64,000 nt of DNA from Trichosporon coremiiforme (GCA_039545355.1 BCJJ01000004.1:1816801-1880800), one strand, 5' to 3'; counted from the stretch's first letter, positions 23,041-36,655 are shown. Translations and numbers: made by a program. Notes: generated by a model not told the origin, from the letters alone.

Positions 23041-26000
23041 AGCTGTCAGCCGGACCGAGAGAACTCGCTGACGTGATTTCAGATTCCAGCGGCGTTCTGG
23101 ACGGGGCATCTGCGGGGAGTGCGTGTCCCGTAGAGTGCGCCGAGTCCTAGATTATCCTGTTTGTTATCGGGGACGAGAGGTGAGACATTGTGCTGCTAGG
23201 CGCCGGGCGCTACTCCGAGACCTGAAGGTAGAGGTGGGATCAGCGTGAGCAGTCTGTCTGTCCTCGCACATGCTACAGCTTGTCAACCTCGTGCCATCAG
23301 GGTGACAGCTCTTGGAGGGTCGTATTCATTGTTCCCGTTAGCTTGGAACGTCACCATGGACGCTTGCAGGAGTGGGACAGAGCCCCTCCACGCAGTCGAT
23401 CACCACCTGGCCCGTCTCCTGTCAGCGCCAAAAAGTGGGTTCGCTCGGCGCTCTTGCAGGTCGCCAGCCGTTGAACCCTACGCGCAAGAGCCCTCACCCC
23501 CCGCCCCTGCAGGTTCCTTCCACTCCCTCTTCTCCACAGTTTCCGCAGGTCCCTCGTTTCCATCCCCTTCGATGTCTTGACATTCCGATCTGTGCGAGTC
23601 TTGGTCGCCGTCCAAGAGGTCAAGCAGATCTAGCAGATTCGGTCGGCTGCGTCGTCGGGTTCGTCGGGTCGTCTAAGTCGCCTGGGGTGCGCAGCGGCCG
23701 ACGCCTTCATTTAGCCTGAGCGCCACCGTAGGGTCTTCAAAGACCCAAGCACTAAGCCTCCTGATTCGACCCTTCTGTAGCATTTCAGGAAACGCAAGCC
23801 ACCGTACTGTTCGTTTATTGATGGTGGCGTCGCCACCTGTAGCCGCCGGAATCTGCTGTGTGCTGCGGTGTACAGCTGGCGGAGCACGTTTGGTGCGACT
23901 GTACGCCGCCGTGTTGGGGCAGAGGGAGTCGTTACGGGGTGTTTGGCGATGTCAAAGTGGTGTTGACGAAGTCTACGGTGACGAGTCCCGCGCCCCCTTT
24001 CCAGCTTTCTGATAACGCCGCCGCAGCTAGAACGTGCGCCGTACATCTGCTCAGATCTGGGAGGCGCGTAGGGCGATAGTGGGTTAGCGCGACAGGTATT
24101 GGTCCACTGGTTGCCAGTCCAAACGTGCTCCGTTCTCGGAGGCTGTTTCGGTCAGTCCTGGCCTGAAGCAGCACCTGTTAATGTCCGAGGCCAGGCGCAA
24201 GGCGAAGACATTGCTGGAGGGGGTCGTAGCGTCATTTTAGCTGCCTTTTGGAGCTCCGAGCTGTCCTGCTTTTAGTACTCAGCGGCCTTGTCGGCGAGTC
24301 AGAAGTCCACATTCCTTTGACCTCCCTCCGGTGCTGTGTGTCGCTGATGGGGTTCAGACCCTCGCTTTCGGCCGCCGTGAGGTGCTGACAGGCTCCGTTT
24401 CGCCTCCGTTCGTGCTGTTCGTCAGGAATCTCGATTCGTTGGGAAAGAGATAGTTGATCAAATGAGTAGGTTCGCCGTTGAAAACAATGTTTGAAGGTAA
24501 ATCCGCCGAGTAGATCGATGTTGCAGATCAGAGTTGAGCGTCATTGGTTACTCCGGGGACAGGTTGCATGACCGATACAGGAGTACGTACTACTCTGGTT
24601 GCATAGCTTGATGTGGCACAAGTCGGGATGATGCGCGAGCTCGACCAGGATAGGAGCGCAAGCGAAGGGTTGGGGGGTTGGGTGTGGGACCCAAATGGCT
24701 AAGGGGTTGTTTGTTAGGCCCATGCTTAACCATGGCCCAAGACTCGGTCGTGCCTGGCAACGACTCCAAAAGGACAGCGCTCACAATTGACGATCAGCTG
24801 TCACTCTGAGTTGATGCCACCCCCGCCGAACTGACAGCCGTAGCCGTGTGGGTGTGAACCTAGACTTACGTACTCCCCCCGTTGGATGCGAAGGGTCTGT
24901 TCCAGGACGCGCAAGGAGGAACAGCGCAGGATCACGCGAGAAACAGGAAAAAAACAGGCTCTGCGAGACGCGCTAAACCGGCCGAACGACCTCAACTGGT
25001 GATGCAGTTCACGCGCTACTTGATGCCCGCCGTAGTGCCTAGGTTTAGTTTACGTGGTGATTCCTGGGACAAGTCGCGGTCTCACATGTAGCCATTAGGG
25101 AAGGCGATCCAGTAGAAACCTACTTAAGCTGGGACTTGAGTAATAGCCTCGAGTGTACCTTGCGGTGCCAGCTCGCGTTGCTCGCGTCGTATCCTGCACC
25201 GGCCCTCTCGTCCTGTGCAATGTGACAGTGCTAGAACGAGTTGCACGAGTTTAAGAGCATGAGGGTTTGACTGTCTTGGACCTAGTCCAGCGACCTACAA
25301 TGTTGGAAAGGGACAGATTGAACCTACCCCCGCCCTTGCTTGGGATCCTTGGAGCTCATACTTCGCGCGTTCCGACACCTATCCACTGCTGAGACACCTC
25401 TGAGAGCGTGTAACCCAGTCGAGAGCTGCATTCCAACTGGCTTTTCCCACGAAATGCTTGCCGACGAGCGGCTCAAATCCACTCCACTGCACGCTGCAGC
25501 CCACCATTCCGCCACCAATGCATTGCCTGGCTCATACCTGGCTCCGACCAGGCTCGACTGCCGCCTAGCGGCAAGGCGCAGCGGGCGGAGCAAGCCAGAA
25601 CCCGAGGACGCCTTAAACTCCCGCCAGGCCTACTTTGGGTCGGGAGGGCCCCACATGTTACGTAGGAGCGTTCTGGTTTCTCTTGGGTGCAAGCCATCAG
25701 ACCCCGAGCGCGAGGCCAGTCCGGTCTTGTTTACGTGATATGCCGTTAACTCTGCGCTCTAAATTCAAGAAAACGTTGCTGACAGCCGGCGCTTCCGGTT
25801 TTGGACCTAGCGGACCTAGATTCGCCTGGGAGCACCTGGCCAAAGCTGACGGGGGGCATTGGGGACCTGACCGGACCTGAAAACCCTGAGCATTTTGGTT
25901 GAACCAAAGTAGGGGAGGCAGTATGGGTATGGGCTCGCCCACACTGGTTTGACAGGAGGAGGAGAGTACGCACTCGTTTGCGTCCGAGCGCGCAAGCACT

Positions 26001-26452
26001 CGAGATTCTCGGCGGCCACCTAAACGACCTGTAACATGTTGTACCAGCGACCAGTGTCCAGCAGGCGTTCTCGTGCTTGTGCGTTGGGCGAAGAAAATGC
26101 ATCGAGTTGAGTGATATCGAAATGCTTGGTAAAAAGGGTTAAAATTGAGGGGATCTAGCTAACAGATACAGTTGGTTGTTGTCGAAGCGTGGTGGTACAG
26201 CGAAGATCAAAGCTCGAATAGTACAAGGAGCGGCCTAACCGGGGCCCAAGAGTCTCTATTATGCTAGTCAGTGGATAACGTAGTCGCTCGAGAGTCGAGA
26301 AAAGTCCAGTGTCGTGTATTGTCCTGGCAGGAGGTCGGCCACAACCTCCCAGCGCTGCTTGGAGGTTCATTCGCCTCCCAGCACTCTTCAGAATGTTGTC
26401 GAAGGTATCGTGAAGCGCAAGGCTCAGTGATATCCGTTCCCGTTCTTTCTCC

Positions 26453-27411
26453 TCAGGCATGATCCAGATCCCAGTTTGCGTCCTGCAGATGAAGATCGAT
26501 TCCCAAGCCCGCGAAGTGTGTGGTCATTTCCGTTGTTGCTGCTGAGGTCAGTCTAGACTTCCCTATCTGTCCACTGGGACATGGTGCGAAAGCAGCCGTC
26601 CGGGTAGATGCTCACGAGGCGCGACAAATTGGTGAAGCGGTACGACGCGGAAGCCCCCGGTGTGATAGACATCCAGGTATGAGCCCACCGACCTGCTACA
26701 TGATCAGTACTATTCGATGGTCAACCACTTACGGCTGCTGGCGATCTGGATCCATTGAGACCCTCTGGAGCCAGAAGCGCAGTCTAAACTCTCCCGGGAC
26801 ACGGATTGAAAGGTCGGAAAAGAACGCGTAACAGCCCGTCAAGTTGGGATCGTTCACGGATGGTAGGAGGTGGGTCATCTGCACTCGCCCACCGTACAGG
26901 GTGCTGTGCGCAACCGTGTCATCCTCCCGTAGCCTGACTAGAGATGCGTCTTCTCCGTCAATAGTCTGCACGGAGACCATTACGACCAGCGTTGCCAACT
27001 CCTCTGGTGGTCTGAGCCCGTCAGTTACCCGCTCGTGGGTACCGGTAGTCCCTTGGAATCCACTCACGGCACGATGAACTGCTCTGTTTCCGGGTCCCAA
27101 CAGTCGATCTGCACGACCAAGAGCGGCATTAGTTGTATTCGAGCGAGCTCTTGAAACATGAACGCTGCTCCTGTATTCGGCTCCTGTATCGGCGTAACCC
27201 GCCAGCCACTGATAACGTCAGCACATCGGACGGCAGATGTGGGTCAGATCGCTCTCGTGATCGTCCGGCCCGGCCGATCAACTCACTATCGCTCCGACGG
27301 TTGTATCGTTGGCGGCAGCACGGGAGTCGGCGGGGATGACTGTGCTTGAGGTGATGTCGGCTCCTCTCCATACTGAGTCGGTAGTGCGCTTTCGCTGGCT
27401 TCCGCGTCCAT
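26453..27411 (-). CDS. Velvet-domain regulatory protein (5 exons)
   Basis: Exons 27287-27411, 27068-27208, 26733-27011, 26616-26692 and about 26453-26538 join in phase to 235 residues; introns have GTGAGT/GTAAGT donors and AG acceptors. After a Pro/Ser-rich start (MDAEASESALP), the velvet domain runs to near the end: VTPIQEPNTGAAF, the central hydrophobic strands (PLLVVQIDCWDP), the hallmark YAFFSDLSIRVPGEFRLRFW, and a C-terminal THFAGLGIDLHLQ that matches the family's closing helix and strand. Velvet proteins are fungal DNA-binding dimerising regulators of development and secondary metabolism. It is small, with no extra domain. Two acceptors three bases apart are possible for exons 4 and 5. 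It stands alone in a gene-poor region. Confidence 0.8.
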
Positions 27412-30400
27412 AGCCACTTGAGATCGTAAGGTAGCTGGCCTGGCTCCCCCCAGCGAAGGGGTCGATTGAGACTGGTGTTCCTGCTAACCGTGTCAATACG
27501 TGCGGAGAGCGATGGCAAGAATCAAGTTGCGGTGGAGAGGGGTTCAAGGATAAGGGTTGTATCCGACGGTGGGGTATCGAGATGGCCAAGAGAGGAATGT
27601 GGCTGTGGTATAAAACGTCTGAACACCAGAAGCAGTAAGAGTTGAAACCGCCAGGGCCGACATGAGGTAATCGGTGCGGAGTCTGCGAATGGTAGGAGGA
27701 GGAGCGAGAGTGATCGCGAGGAGGGGCTGATGCCGATGGGGCAATGAATGGATACAAGAGAACGAGATGGAGTGGAACGGGGGTGCTGGACGAGGCGAGG
27801 CCGGCGAGCGATGGTAGAGCCTAAACAACCGGGCGACCTAAACCCAAACCACACGAGACCGACCGACTCGGCAGAGACCGTCATTAAAGGGGGTGGCAAA
27901 ACAACTCCCACTCAGGCACCGCGTCACGTTTACAACTACTCCAGGCAGTAATACAGCAGCAGAGCGCAGAGCCAGCAGCATGGCAGCAGTCTGCGCGCAG
28001 ATACGCATGACGCTGCCGTACACTCTCCGGCACCGGGCCCTTCGCCGACGACCCGGGGCCAAGACCGCCTAAGGAAACGGGCCAGCCAGCCCACAACAAC
28101 CCAACACGGTCAGGACGCGGTCCCGGGACGGCGGTGCGGTCATCCAGGCGTGAGCGAGCGAGTGAGCGAGCGGAACGGAGAGTGCAGAGTGACGCAGCGG
28201 CCCAGAGTTGGCGCTGCATCTCGCACCCCCTTCAGCGTCATGAATCAGACAGAGACAACAGTCCACCAAATGGCAGGGGTAGGAAGCGTTAGGGTCGCAC
28301 CAGAGTAAGAGCAGAAGCGCCGTTTAGCAGCTGAAACCCACGAGAACGCTGGGAAGGGGGTGTATTGCAGGGTGGGTCGAGGGACGGAGAGCAGGGGCTC
28401 AAGAGCAGCACGGATTGTGTGCACACCGACATCCCAGTCTAGCCAGCCAGCCAGCCACTGCATCGCAGGGAGCTGACCAAGCATGGGCAAGGGAGTAAGG
28501 GTGGTGGGGATGCCCAGGTTCGGGAGGTCGGAGGTCCTGCAGGACATAGCGGGGCACTTGCATGCTATGCTATGAATTCTGCGGCCTGCAAGGTCCTGCG
28601 GTCCTGCTGTCCTGCGTACGTGACATAGGGAGCCGCAGGCGACCGTGTACCCTGAGTCGTGATGCATACACTCAGACCCGAAAATACGGGTAAGGTCTCT
28701 CCTATTTGCCCAAGACGCGCAATAGCGCTCGCGCTTGGACGTTCGGCGCAGAACCGACCCTGCTCTCCTTGCTCCCTTCAGCCAATGTCCATCAATCAGC
28801 TCCCTCTCCGCCGCGGCTGGCATCCCTACCATTCGGTCGGCGTCTCGTCACAGTCGACTAGCGCGACTCCACCTCCGTGGCTCATTCGCGCCGACGCCCA
28901 CATCGTTGCGAAATCGCCAGAGGTGGCACCGAGGCGCTCCCATTCATTCGAGCACCACCCCGTCCGCAATGCCTTCTTGCGGTTATTTCGCCGATCGCGC
29001 TTGCGCTTACAAGGCAAGCGAAGGCAAGCGCGACCCCGAAGATAGCCCGTGAGATGTGCTCATGTGGGGAGTCATAAAAGCCATCGTCTGCGCACGGTGC
29101 ATGGGAGATGGCGGAGTGCGTGACCAACTTGTCCGGACCAGGCCAGCAGAAGGGGATGGATGAGTGGAGGAAGGGGTAGGGGCTGGGCTGTATGCATGCG
29201 CCGCATATGCACTGAAGCACACAAGCAGCAAACCGAAACCCGTTCAGAGATATTCGTAGGTTTTGAGATTCCCGTACACCGACCGATCCTGATGAGAACG
29301 GGCAAGGACATGGGAGGCATGGGAGCAGAGTAAACGGGAGCATGGAGAGCAAAGGAACGGAGGCTTTGACAGACGAGGCCGAGACTGGGCTAGAGGGGGA
29401 AGGGAGGGGGTTGGACGAATGGTGGAAGGGGGCAAACGGACTGGACACGTACCTTTCCTTCACGGGATGACGCCGATGGGTTGAACGGCAGTGCGTAGTC
29501 TTTCTATTTGCCAAGTCGAAAGGTAATTGAGATGGTGCCGTGTTCGCTGCCGTTGGTGTGTAACGAAGTATCGCCTAGGGTGGCAATGGGCGAAGGAGAA
29601 TAACTTGTCGTGGCAACCGTATCGCTGTGCCTAGATGCTTTAGGTATGCCCTAAACTCAAAATGGCAACTATCCCTCTTCCCGGGTTGGGCAATGCGAGT
29701 GTTGGACGAGCGACGACAGGGGCAGATAGGGGTGACAGGGGAGTGTGAGAGATGCTTGGTGTTGTGGTTGCTGAGTGCGGTTTTTTGGTGTAAGAGATGA
29801 CGAAAGCGGTAGGAGGGATGCGTTCGAGAGGCAATTAATGTAATGAGCACGAGACTCTGGTAATGTGCCCGCCTCCTTCTCCTGCATACGCTTTTGCTGT
29901 AATATGACGCGATGCCGGTGATCCGCGGTATGTCCAAGGTTCTAGGTGCAGTATGTAGAAGTCGCAGACCAGCAGCGACCTCGAGTACCACAATAGATTG
30001 GCTGATGTCGGACGGATCGGGTAGTTCGAGTAATTATAACGAGAATATCGGAGCGCGGTGGAACAAAGGTGTCGGTGGAGTGGAAGAAGTCAAGTTGAAC
30101 AGCCTGCGAAAAGTCTCTCAAAGTCGGTCCGAGGCTCGAGTTCGAGATGTAAAGAGGGGTCCCACTCAAGACTGAATACGGTGAGCGCGCTTTTGTACAA
30201 TGATGTTTGTCGAAATTGAAGCAGGGCGAGCGCGCGCGCGCGCACAAAAGCTTGTTCCAGTTGCAAGTACGCTGGACGATCACTCGACGATGATCTGACT
30301 GTTGCGCCGGACGCCCAGAGGTGCCAGAGGGGGCTCTCTCTGTTCCTGCGCTCCGTACCCTTTCAGGTCCTCGAGTCCGGGACCCTATTACGACTCGACC

Positions 30401-33400
30401 CTGTCACCAGGTCTGCTAAGTCCCTGGACAGAACGATGGTGCCGCCGTGCCGCGCGTTGGCGTCAAGCCCGCCCTATGTGTCCTGTCTTCCTTGCGTCCT
30501 AGCCCTCAACGCCTTGACATGCGTGCTCAGCTCTGGTTCCTGACCTCCTTATCCCTCGTGCTGGACTTGAGTCGACTGCGGTGAGCGGATTATCGCACTG
30601 CCATCCTCTGTTCCTGCCGTTCCTTACTCCTCTGCCAGACCGCGAACATACATAACCCAGTAGCCCATCCTGTCTTTCCTCGTGCACATAAATTACCACC
30701 ACGCCATCTCTGCGCACCGACCCACCGACCCCACTCAAATCGATCTAAAGTCACCACTGGACACTCGATGACACGCCGTACACACGCTGACGGTCGGCTG
30801 ACGAGGCTGACAACATCCTGCGTCGGGCTTGCCCTCGATTCAAGCGCTGCCTAAGACATTGCCATGTTGGCTTGGTGGTGGCGCCGGGAACCCTGCCTGG
30901 AACCGTTTTCCATCGCCCATGGCTGACGCGGGCGGACTTTGGGCTGATATGGGACATGATGTGGCGCAGGCGCAGATATTGTGGGTTCCCTAGGTTAACC
31001 AACAAGAATGGGCGTAGGGATCTCGCCTGATGCCTGATGATTCCAGAGCTGTGCATGGGCCGAGCGCGTCAAGCTTCAGCCTTCCCCCAGATTGACCCTT
31101 CGGCATGCAGGAATGGTCAGGTATGCATTCACCTCGATGTGGCGTCATGGCTCCTGAACAGACGGAGAACACGGACTTCGAAGGTGAGACGGCCGACACA
31201 TACTTACCTGGTGGGAGAGCAGAGCCCGCTGACAACGGCCCGAGACTGAATGATGAAGGCATGGAGTCAACAGGCAAGGTTGTTCGGGGAACCATAAGGG
31301 GTGGGTGGGGTAGAGGTAACTCGTCGAGGGGATGAAGGCACAGAGGCTCGAAGGCTCCGACAAATGGCTCCAGCTCCAGTAGACCCGAAGGAACGCTGGT
31401 TCCTGAAGTCTGCACAATGCGGGCACGCTGTCGGTTATATAGAGTGATGCTGCCTGCCTGCAGAAGTTCTTTCGGTCTGCTCCCCTTGCTTTGAGGACGT
31501 TGCAGGTGTCACCTCGGGTCATGCAGGGTTTTTCGCCTTTCGCCAATTCACGGAGTACCAGGCATGAGAGCAGAGGGCGAGGGGAGCTGGAAGGGTGCAG
31601 TGGCCCGATCATTTGGACCCAATTGTATGAGTTTGGGCAGGGCCATTTACCCGAACGCCTTCCTCGATATCAACCCCTTCCGCTCATTCATCTCCGTTTC
31701 CACTACTGCTCACCATCCACCAGATGAACCGGCACCAGATCTCGTCAGCTAACAGGCAGCTGCGTGCTCCACTTCGTGGGTAGCGAATATGAGTGTTGCC
31801 ACCGGACTCTACCTATGGACCGAGCTTCCTGAAATCCTCGCGCCAGGACATGCAGGCTCCCGAATAGCGGAGTTGTTCCCGAAGCTCTTCCGCCCGTATC
31901 ACCTGCAATATCTCGGCCCTCGTAGACTCCAAGCAGCAGAACAAAGATAAGGTCAGCAGACCTTGCGGTACGAAGAGCTAGCCCCAGACCCCTCTGTGAC
32001 GCGGAAACTAAAGCTCTGGGCGGCAGTTCTAACTACACGCCTCGCTGACGCCGGAGAGGAATGTGCAACTTTTACCTAGGTGGGCCGGGGGCGCGGTACG
32101 CCTCGCCATGCCGCAGATGCTAGACAGCACTACGGAACTCATCCTGAAGACCTCATTTACATACAGGTGACTGCGCGCTGCGACGCGTTCATCTGATCTC
32201 ACTCTGCTCAAGGGAGCTGCTTCTAAACTCCTAAGAGGCTGCTGAGAGGCTGCCTCAGAACTCATATGTCTCACTTCCAAGCCCACCTAAGCCATGCCAT
32301 GTCCTCGCAGCGAGCGATCGGACACGCCTCGCCCATGGCGCATATCATGGCACCATGATACCACGCAAAGTGTGCAAAGCCAGTGAGATGGTCAAGATTG
32401 AGACAGCAATAGCACGCTCCACAGGACTCAACGCACGCCGAACCTGACCTGAGCGGAAGTGGGTCGAAATTGGGACTGACAAGGAAGGGACGAAGACGGG
32501 AGGTCTTGTATCCCTTGCTGAGCACTGCGGACCGTAGCTGATGCCAATGTCAGGCCGACAGCCTGCCCGTCCACGGGACATGACCGCCTGTGCCCCTCGT
32601 CGCCACTGTTGACTCGTCAGCCTGACAGATAGCTTGTTGCTTCCCGCATTCGCAGCAACCGCGGCACGCACTAGGTTCCAAAGCACCAACAAAGTTTTCA
32701 GTTGGGTGAGGCGTTCCGCCGGTCCGAGTCAAGTGTCGATCAGCATACCTCGCATGAATAATGTCCTTATTCGCCCTCTTGTTCTGCGGCCGGGCACCGG
32801 GAAACCTTCAGGATACCAGTTGTTCTGGACGCTAGGTTACGCCTTCGGGCGCAGCCCACGGGGAAGGGCCACGTCGGGGTACCGAGCATGAGGGCCGAAG
32901 GTGTGTGGGCAGGAAGCACAGCCAGAGGGAAGGCAGAAAAGCAGACGAAGAAGGGGCGACGGTGAAAAAGCAGAGGTCGTTGGTGACTGACTGGGCCACC
33001 GGCTGATTTTGAAATACAAAGTTAATGAACGCCACTGACGAACGTCGTCAATTGACCTCTATTCAAATCGTGATCACATCACAAAATGATACCAGGAGCT
33101 GGGAAAACAACCTAGCGCAGGTGCTCATGCTCCCGGGGCCTGCAGGACGTCTTCTCATCCTGGATCCGATGCGTATCCCTGGGCTCCAAGTCCAGATCTT
33201 TTGCTTCCATGAACTTGTTATCTCCGTTCTTTCTCTGGATAATTGTGCGATATCGGGGGAGCCTTCGTCGTGCTCGCGCGCTCACACGCGTGCATACTCG
33301 CCCAACTCTACGCTTTGCCTCTTGCGGTTCTCATGCAGCCCGACGGCCCGGTCAGCTCGGAACCATGACTCATACCGACACGGAGGTCATTTAGCTCCCC

Positions 33401-35422
33401 GGGTCCTTTAAGGTTCGCGCCACTAAGCCACTGGATCCCACTGAAACAGCCTTGGTCTACTGGGTCGGGCTTGTCTCGCCGAGCAGGCGTAGAAGCACCC
33501 AAAGCAACGGCGAAGCTCACTAGGTCGAACCCACACTTTGGCGGCGGCTCTTCACGACCCTCTGCAGCCTTTTGCTCCTGTGCTCGCCGAGAGCACGTCC
33601 ACATGGCCGAGTTATGCTTACTTTGCAATTCGCCGCGTGTAAGCCCCCTATTTGCAGTCACCAGTTCTGTGGACAGGGCGATGATGGGTGGCTTGGGAAC
33701 CTTGTGTTAACGAGTGGGACCACACCTGACCGTCGTCTCTACTCCGAGCGATGGAGATGCTCGGCGGTTGTTAGTTCTGCCGGTCCGGTCGTTGCGAGCT
33801 TCCGAGATATGGATGTTAACGCCAAAGTTTTCGAGGGCACGATCGCCGACGTCCCGTAGCCCGAGTACCTTGCAAAGACGTGATGAGCTTGCGGTGGATA
33901 TCCGCCGTTCATGCGGAGCTGTAACAAGTCAGCGCTATTAGCTCCCCTCGGTCCGGTCGCGGCCCGGGAAGTGTGGAATGCCTCGGGGTCGCGGACCGAA
34001 GAGCACCCTCTCACACCGTCGCGGTCAACGTATCCCGTGCCACCACGGCGGGGAGAAACTGGACCGCGTGTCTTCGACGGGGTGGGACAGGCGCGAGAAG
34101 AGGCGCAACAACAGAAGCGACAAACTATGCGGGTGACCATCACACTTCGATGATGGGCGAAGGGTTGGACATAGCTGATCAGTATTCATCACACATCACG
34201 ACTACACACTGGAAGTACAGAAATAAGTCGACGAGAGAAGAATTGTCGCTGACATTCAAAACGCGTGACCCACAGATCCCCAAGGGGAAGAGTCAAGCGA
34301 TCTGCAGTCGGCTGATGGTGTAGCCACCTAGTTTATCCCTCCGACGTAGAAAGCTAGCCGGAAGGAAGATAAAAGTGGCGGGCACAGGGCCCTAGATGAG
34401 ATAGCTCATCGGAGTACGTATGACCCATGGCATTTGCCTAGGGTCACATATTGCTGATCTAGGACCGGCAAGGTATGGTGAGACAACACGGCATGGCCGA
34501 GAGCTCAACAGACCTCCGAGTTTTCGATCAATCCCCGTATCGATCGAGCTGGCTCTGGGACAGGCCACTGTCGTCGAAGTTCTAGTTGCGAGGTCGAAAA
34601 GGCGTAGAACCTGTCATGAGTGTCACGCTCGTCAGTGAGCGTTGGGTGCGGGGGAAGGTATGCTTATGCATGGCAGGATATACCAGCACAAGTCAGCAAG
34701 CCAGGTCCCACCGTGCAGAGTCTCCCCACTGGCATTTCCTGCTAGCTCCAACGCGGAATGTCGGGTCTTGCTAGTGCCGTCGTCGCAGGGAAGGCGACTT
34801 TCGAGAGGGAAGTGCACAATGGCAGGTCGAAGGGTCGGAAGATGTCCGCCTCTCACTACAACTCGCCGTCCTGTGGAGGTACCCACGGCGTGTTCTGCGG
34901 AGCGCGGTTCAGTCTATCCTCACAACTTCGACCTGAACAACCAGCTGAAAGAGGTAACCAGTGAAAAAGGTGAGGAGTAAGATGTTAGAAGGAGAGAGGG
35001 GAGAGAAATCTCGCACGTTATATGAGTGCGCGCAGGCTTGGCGCTGGCCCAGGTTTCCTGGGTGCGAGAGCGCGAAGAAGTGCCGCGGATGCAAACGCTC
35101 GTGTTTCCCGGGATTAAACGGTCGGAAATTAACAACAAAATAATTGCTGCGTCCCAGCGTCATTTCGTCGCGTCAAGCTGCTCGTTACCACGCGGAAATA
35201 CTCCCGTGCGCGTCTGTGCGCTCGCCGCCACGCGTCTTGGATCCTAGATTGTGACGCGACGGACGGGTCCGCGCTCCCCGCAGGTGCGCCTGTGCCCAGT
35301 GCACACTGCCAGCGCTGCCAGCGCCCCAGCATCCAACTCGGCACACTGAGCACTCGCATCGATAACATTACTCGTTACCCCTTCCACCTCATAACTTTCT
35401 ACTCTTACTCAAATCTCTAGAC
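27412..35422. other. Gene-poor stretch between the velvet gene and tropomyosin
   Basis: About 8 kb. The first 500 bp are pyrimidine-rich on the minus strand and should hold the velvet promoter and 5' UTR. The rest has only short ORFs; the longest (28245-28832 and 28882-29514, both minus) are not protein-like. Small repeats are present: GAGCGAGCGAGTGAGCGAGCG at about 28150 and a GC dinucleotide run at 30230-30243. The last 150 bp form the tropomyosin promoter. I see no transposon genes. Confidence 0.5.
30230..30243 (+). repeat. GC dinucleotide run
   Basis: Seven consecutive alternating C/G pairs, a short potential Z-DNA tract in the gene-poor region. Confidence 0.8.
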
Positions 35423-36655
35423 ATGGTGAGTCCGACCTCTTCCTCGACGCAACAGGCGCTTTCCCCGTACCACAAGGATCACCGTGCGTGCTGCGCGCAG
35501 CACATCTCTTGTTCACACGATTCGGCTCATCGCATAGTCGTCTGATGGACGATTCGGGTGACCATTCTTTTGCCGCCAGCTCCTGCGGATGTGACAGTAG
35601 CTAACACTCCACAGGACAAGATCAAGGAGGTGAGCTCGACTCGGCAGGGCGGACACGACGGACAGCGCCGATGATGACGCGGCGTGCGTGGTGCTGGCAT
35701 ATCGACAACAACGATGCCAGCCGCCGCCGCTCCGTGCGCAAGGCGTGCTGTTCTGGGCGTTTACAGACAACTTCGACGGGTGGAGTGTCTCCCTAACATT
35801 CAGCGTTTCACCCTTCTGCAGCAGAAGATCGAGGCCGCTGAGGAGCGTGCTGAGGCTGCTGAGGCTGAGAACAAGAAGGCAAGTTGGTCCACGAGGTACG
35901 AGCTGACAGTGCAGTACCAGCAGACACTCCTTGAGCGTGACCAGGAGATCTCTTCGCTGCAGCACAAGCTCTCGCTTGCCGAGGAGGAGGCCGACAAGGC
36001 CGAGGAGAAGCTCAAGGAGCTCAAGGGCTCGGCCGAGGAGGGAGACACGCACAGGACCGCAAGCGAGAACTACCAGCGCAAGGTTCAGCTGCTCGAGGAG
36101 GAGCTCGACAAGGCCGAGAAGGACCTGAAGGAGACCACCGAGAAGCTGCGCCAGGTCGATGTCAAGGCCGAGCACTTTGAGCGCGCCTTCCAGCGCGCCG
36201 AGCAGGAGAGGGATGAGTGGGAGCGCAAGCACGGTGTGAGTACGCGCGGCCGGAACCCATGCACTGGCGCTCGTGCGCCCGCACACATCGCCCACACTGG
36301 TGGCGACACATGGCGCACTGCATTGCAATACGCATGCTGTAATCATCTCGGACTACGCCTACATCGCTGCACCGCACAGGGGCGGCGAGCGGGCAGGAGC
36401 CAGCGCGTGACTTGTTTATCACCCAGCGCGAAATAAGCTCCAGTGCCTCTCAATTACCGTTCACACACATTCCGCGATATAAGAGACAAACAACTGACCA
36501 TTTCACAGGAGGCCGTCGAGAAGTTCGAGCAGTCGAAGCGCGAGCTCGACGAGGTCGTCGCTCAGATGGAGAGCTTGGTGAGTCCTGCATTCGGCGGCGC
36601 AGCGTTTGCGTTACTCGTATAAATTCTCCGCGCCATTGCTAACATACCACAGTAA
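35423..36655 (+). CDS. Tropomyosin
   Basis: Six coding exons: 35423-35425 (ATG alone), 35615-35629, 35804-35878, 35915-36235, 36509-36577 and 36653-36655 (TAA alone), giving 161 residues, the length of fission-yeast Cdc8. It starts MDKIKE and keeps an unbroken heptad pattern to the end. The conserved block KVQLLEEELDKAEKDLKETT continues to KAEHFERAF, as in Cdc8. Tropomyosin coils along actin cables and the cytokinetic ring and controls formin and myosin activity. The exon 3 acceptor at 35803 was chosen because it alone gives the full heptad register. The 36-bp intron at 35879-35914 has a GC donor (GCAAGT). The last intron separates MESL from the stop codon. Confidence 0.92.

Larger units (their letters stand above)
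17433..26452. other. Gene-poor stretch with scattered coding-like fragments
   Basis: About 9 kb without an assembled gene. Frames are short and interrupted on both strands. A few pieces look translated (listed separately at 18.8, 20.2, 20.5 and 22.8 kb), but none could be joined into a complete gene. No transposase, reverse transcriptase or terminal repeat was seen. The sequence is unique-looking rather than tandemly repeated. Confidence 0.5.
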
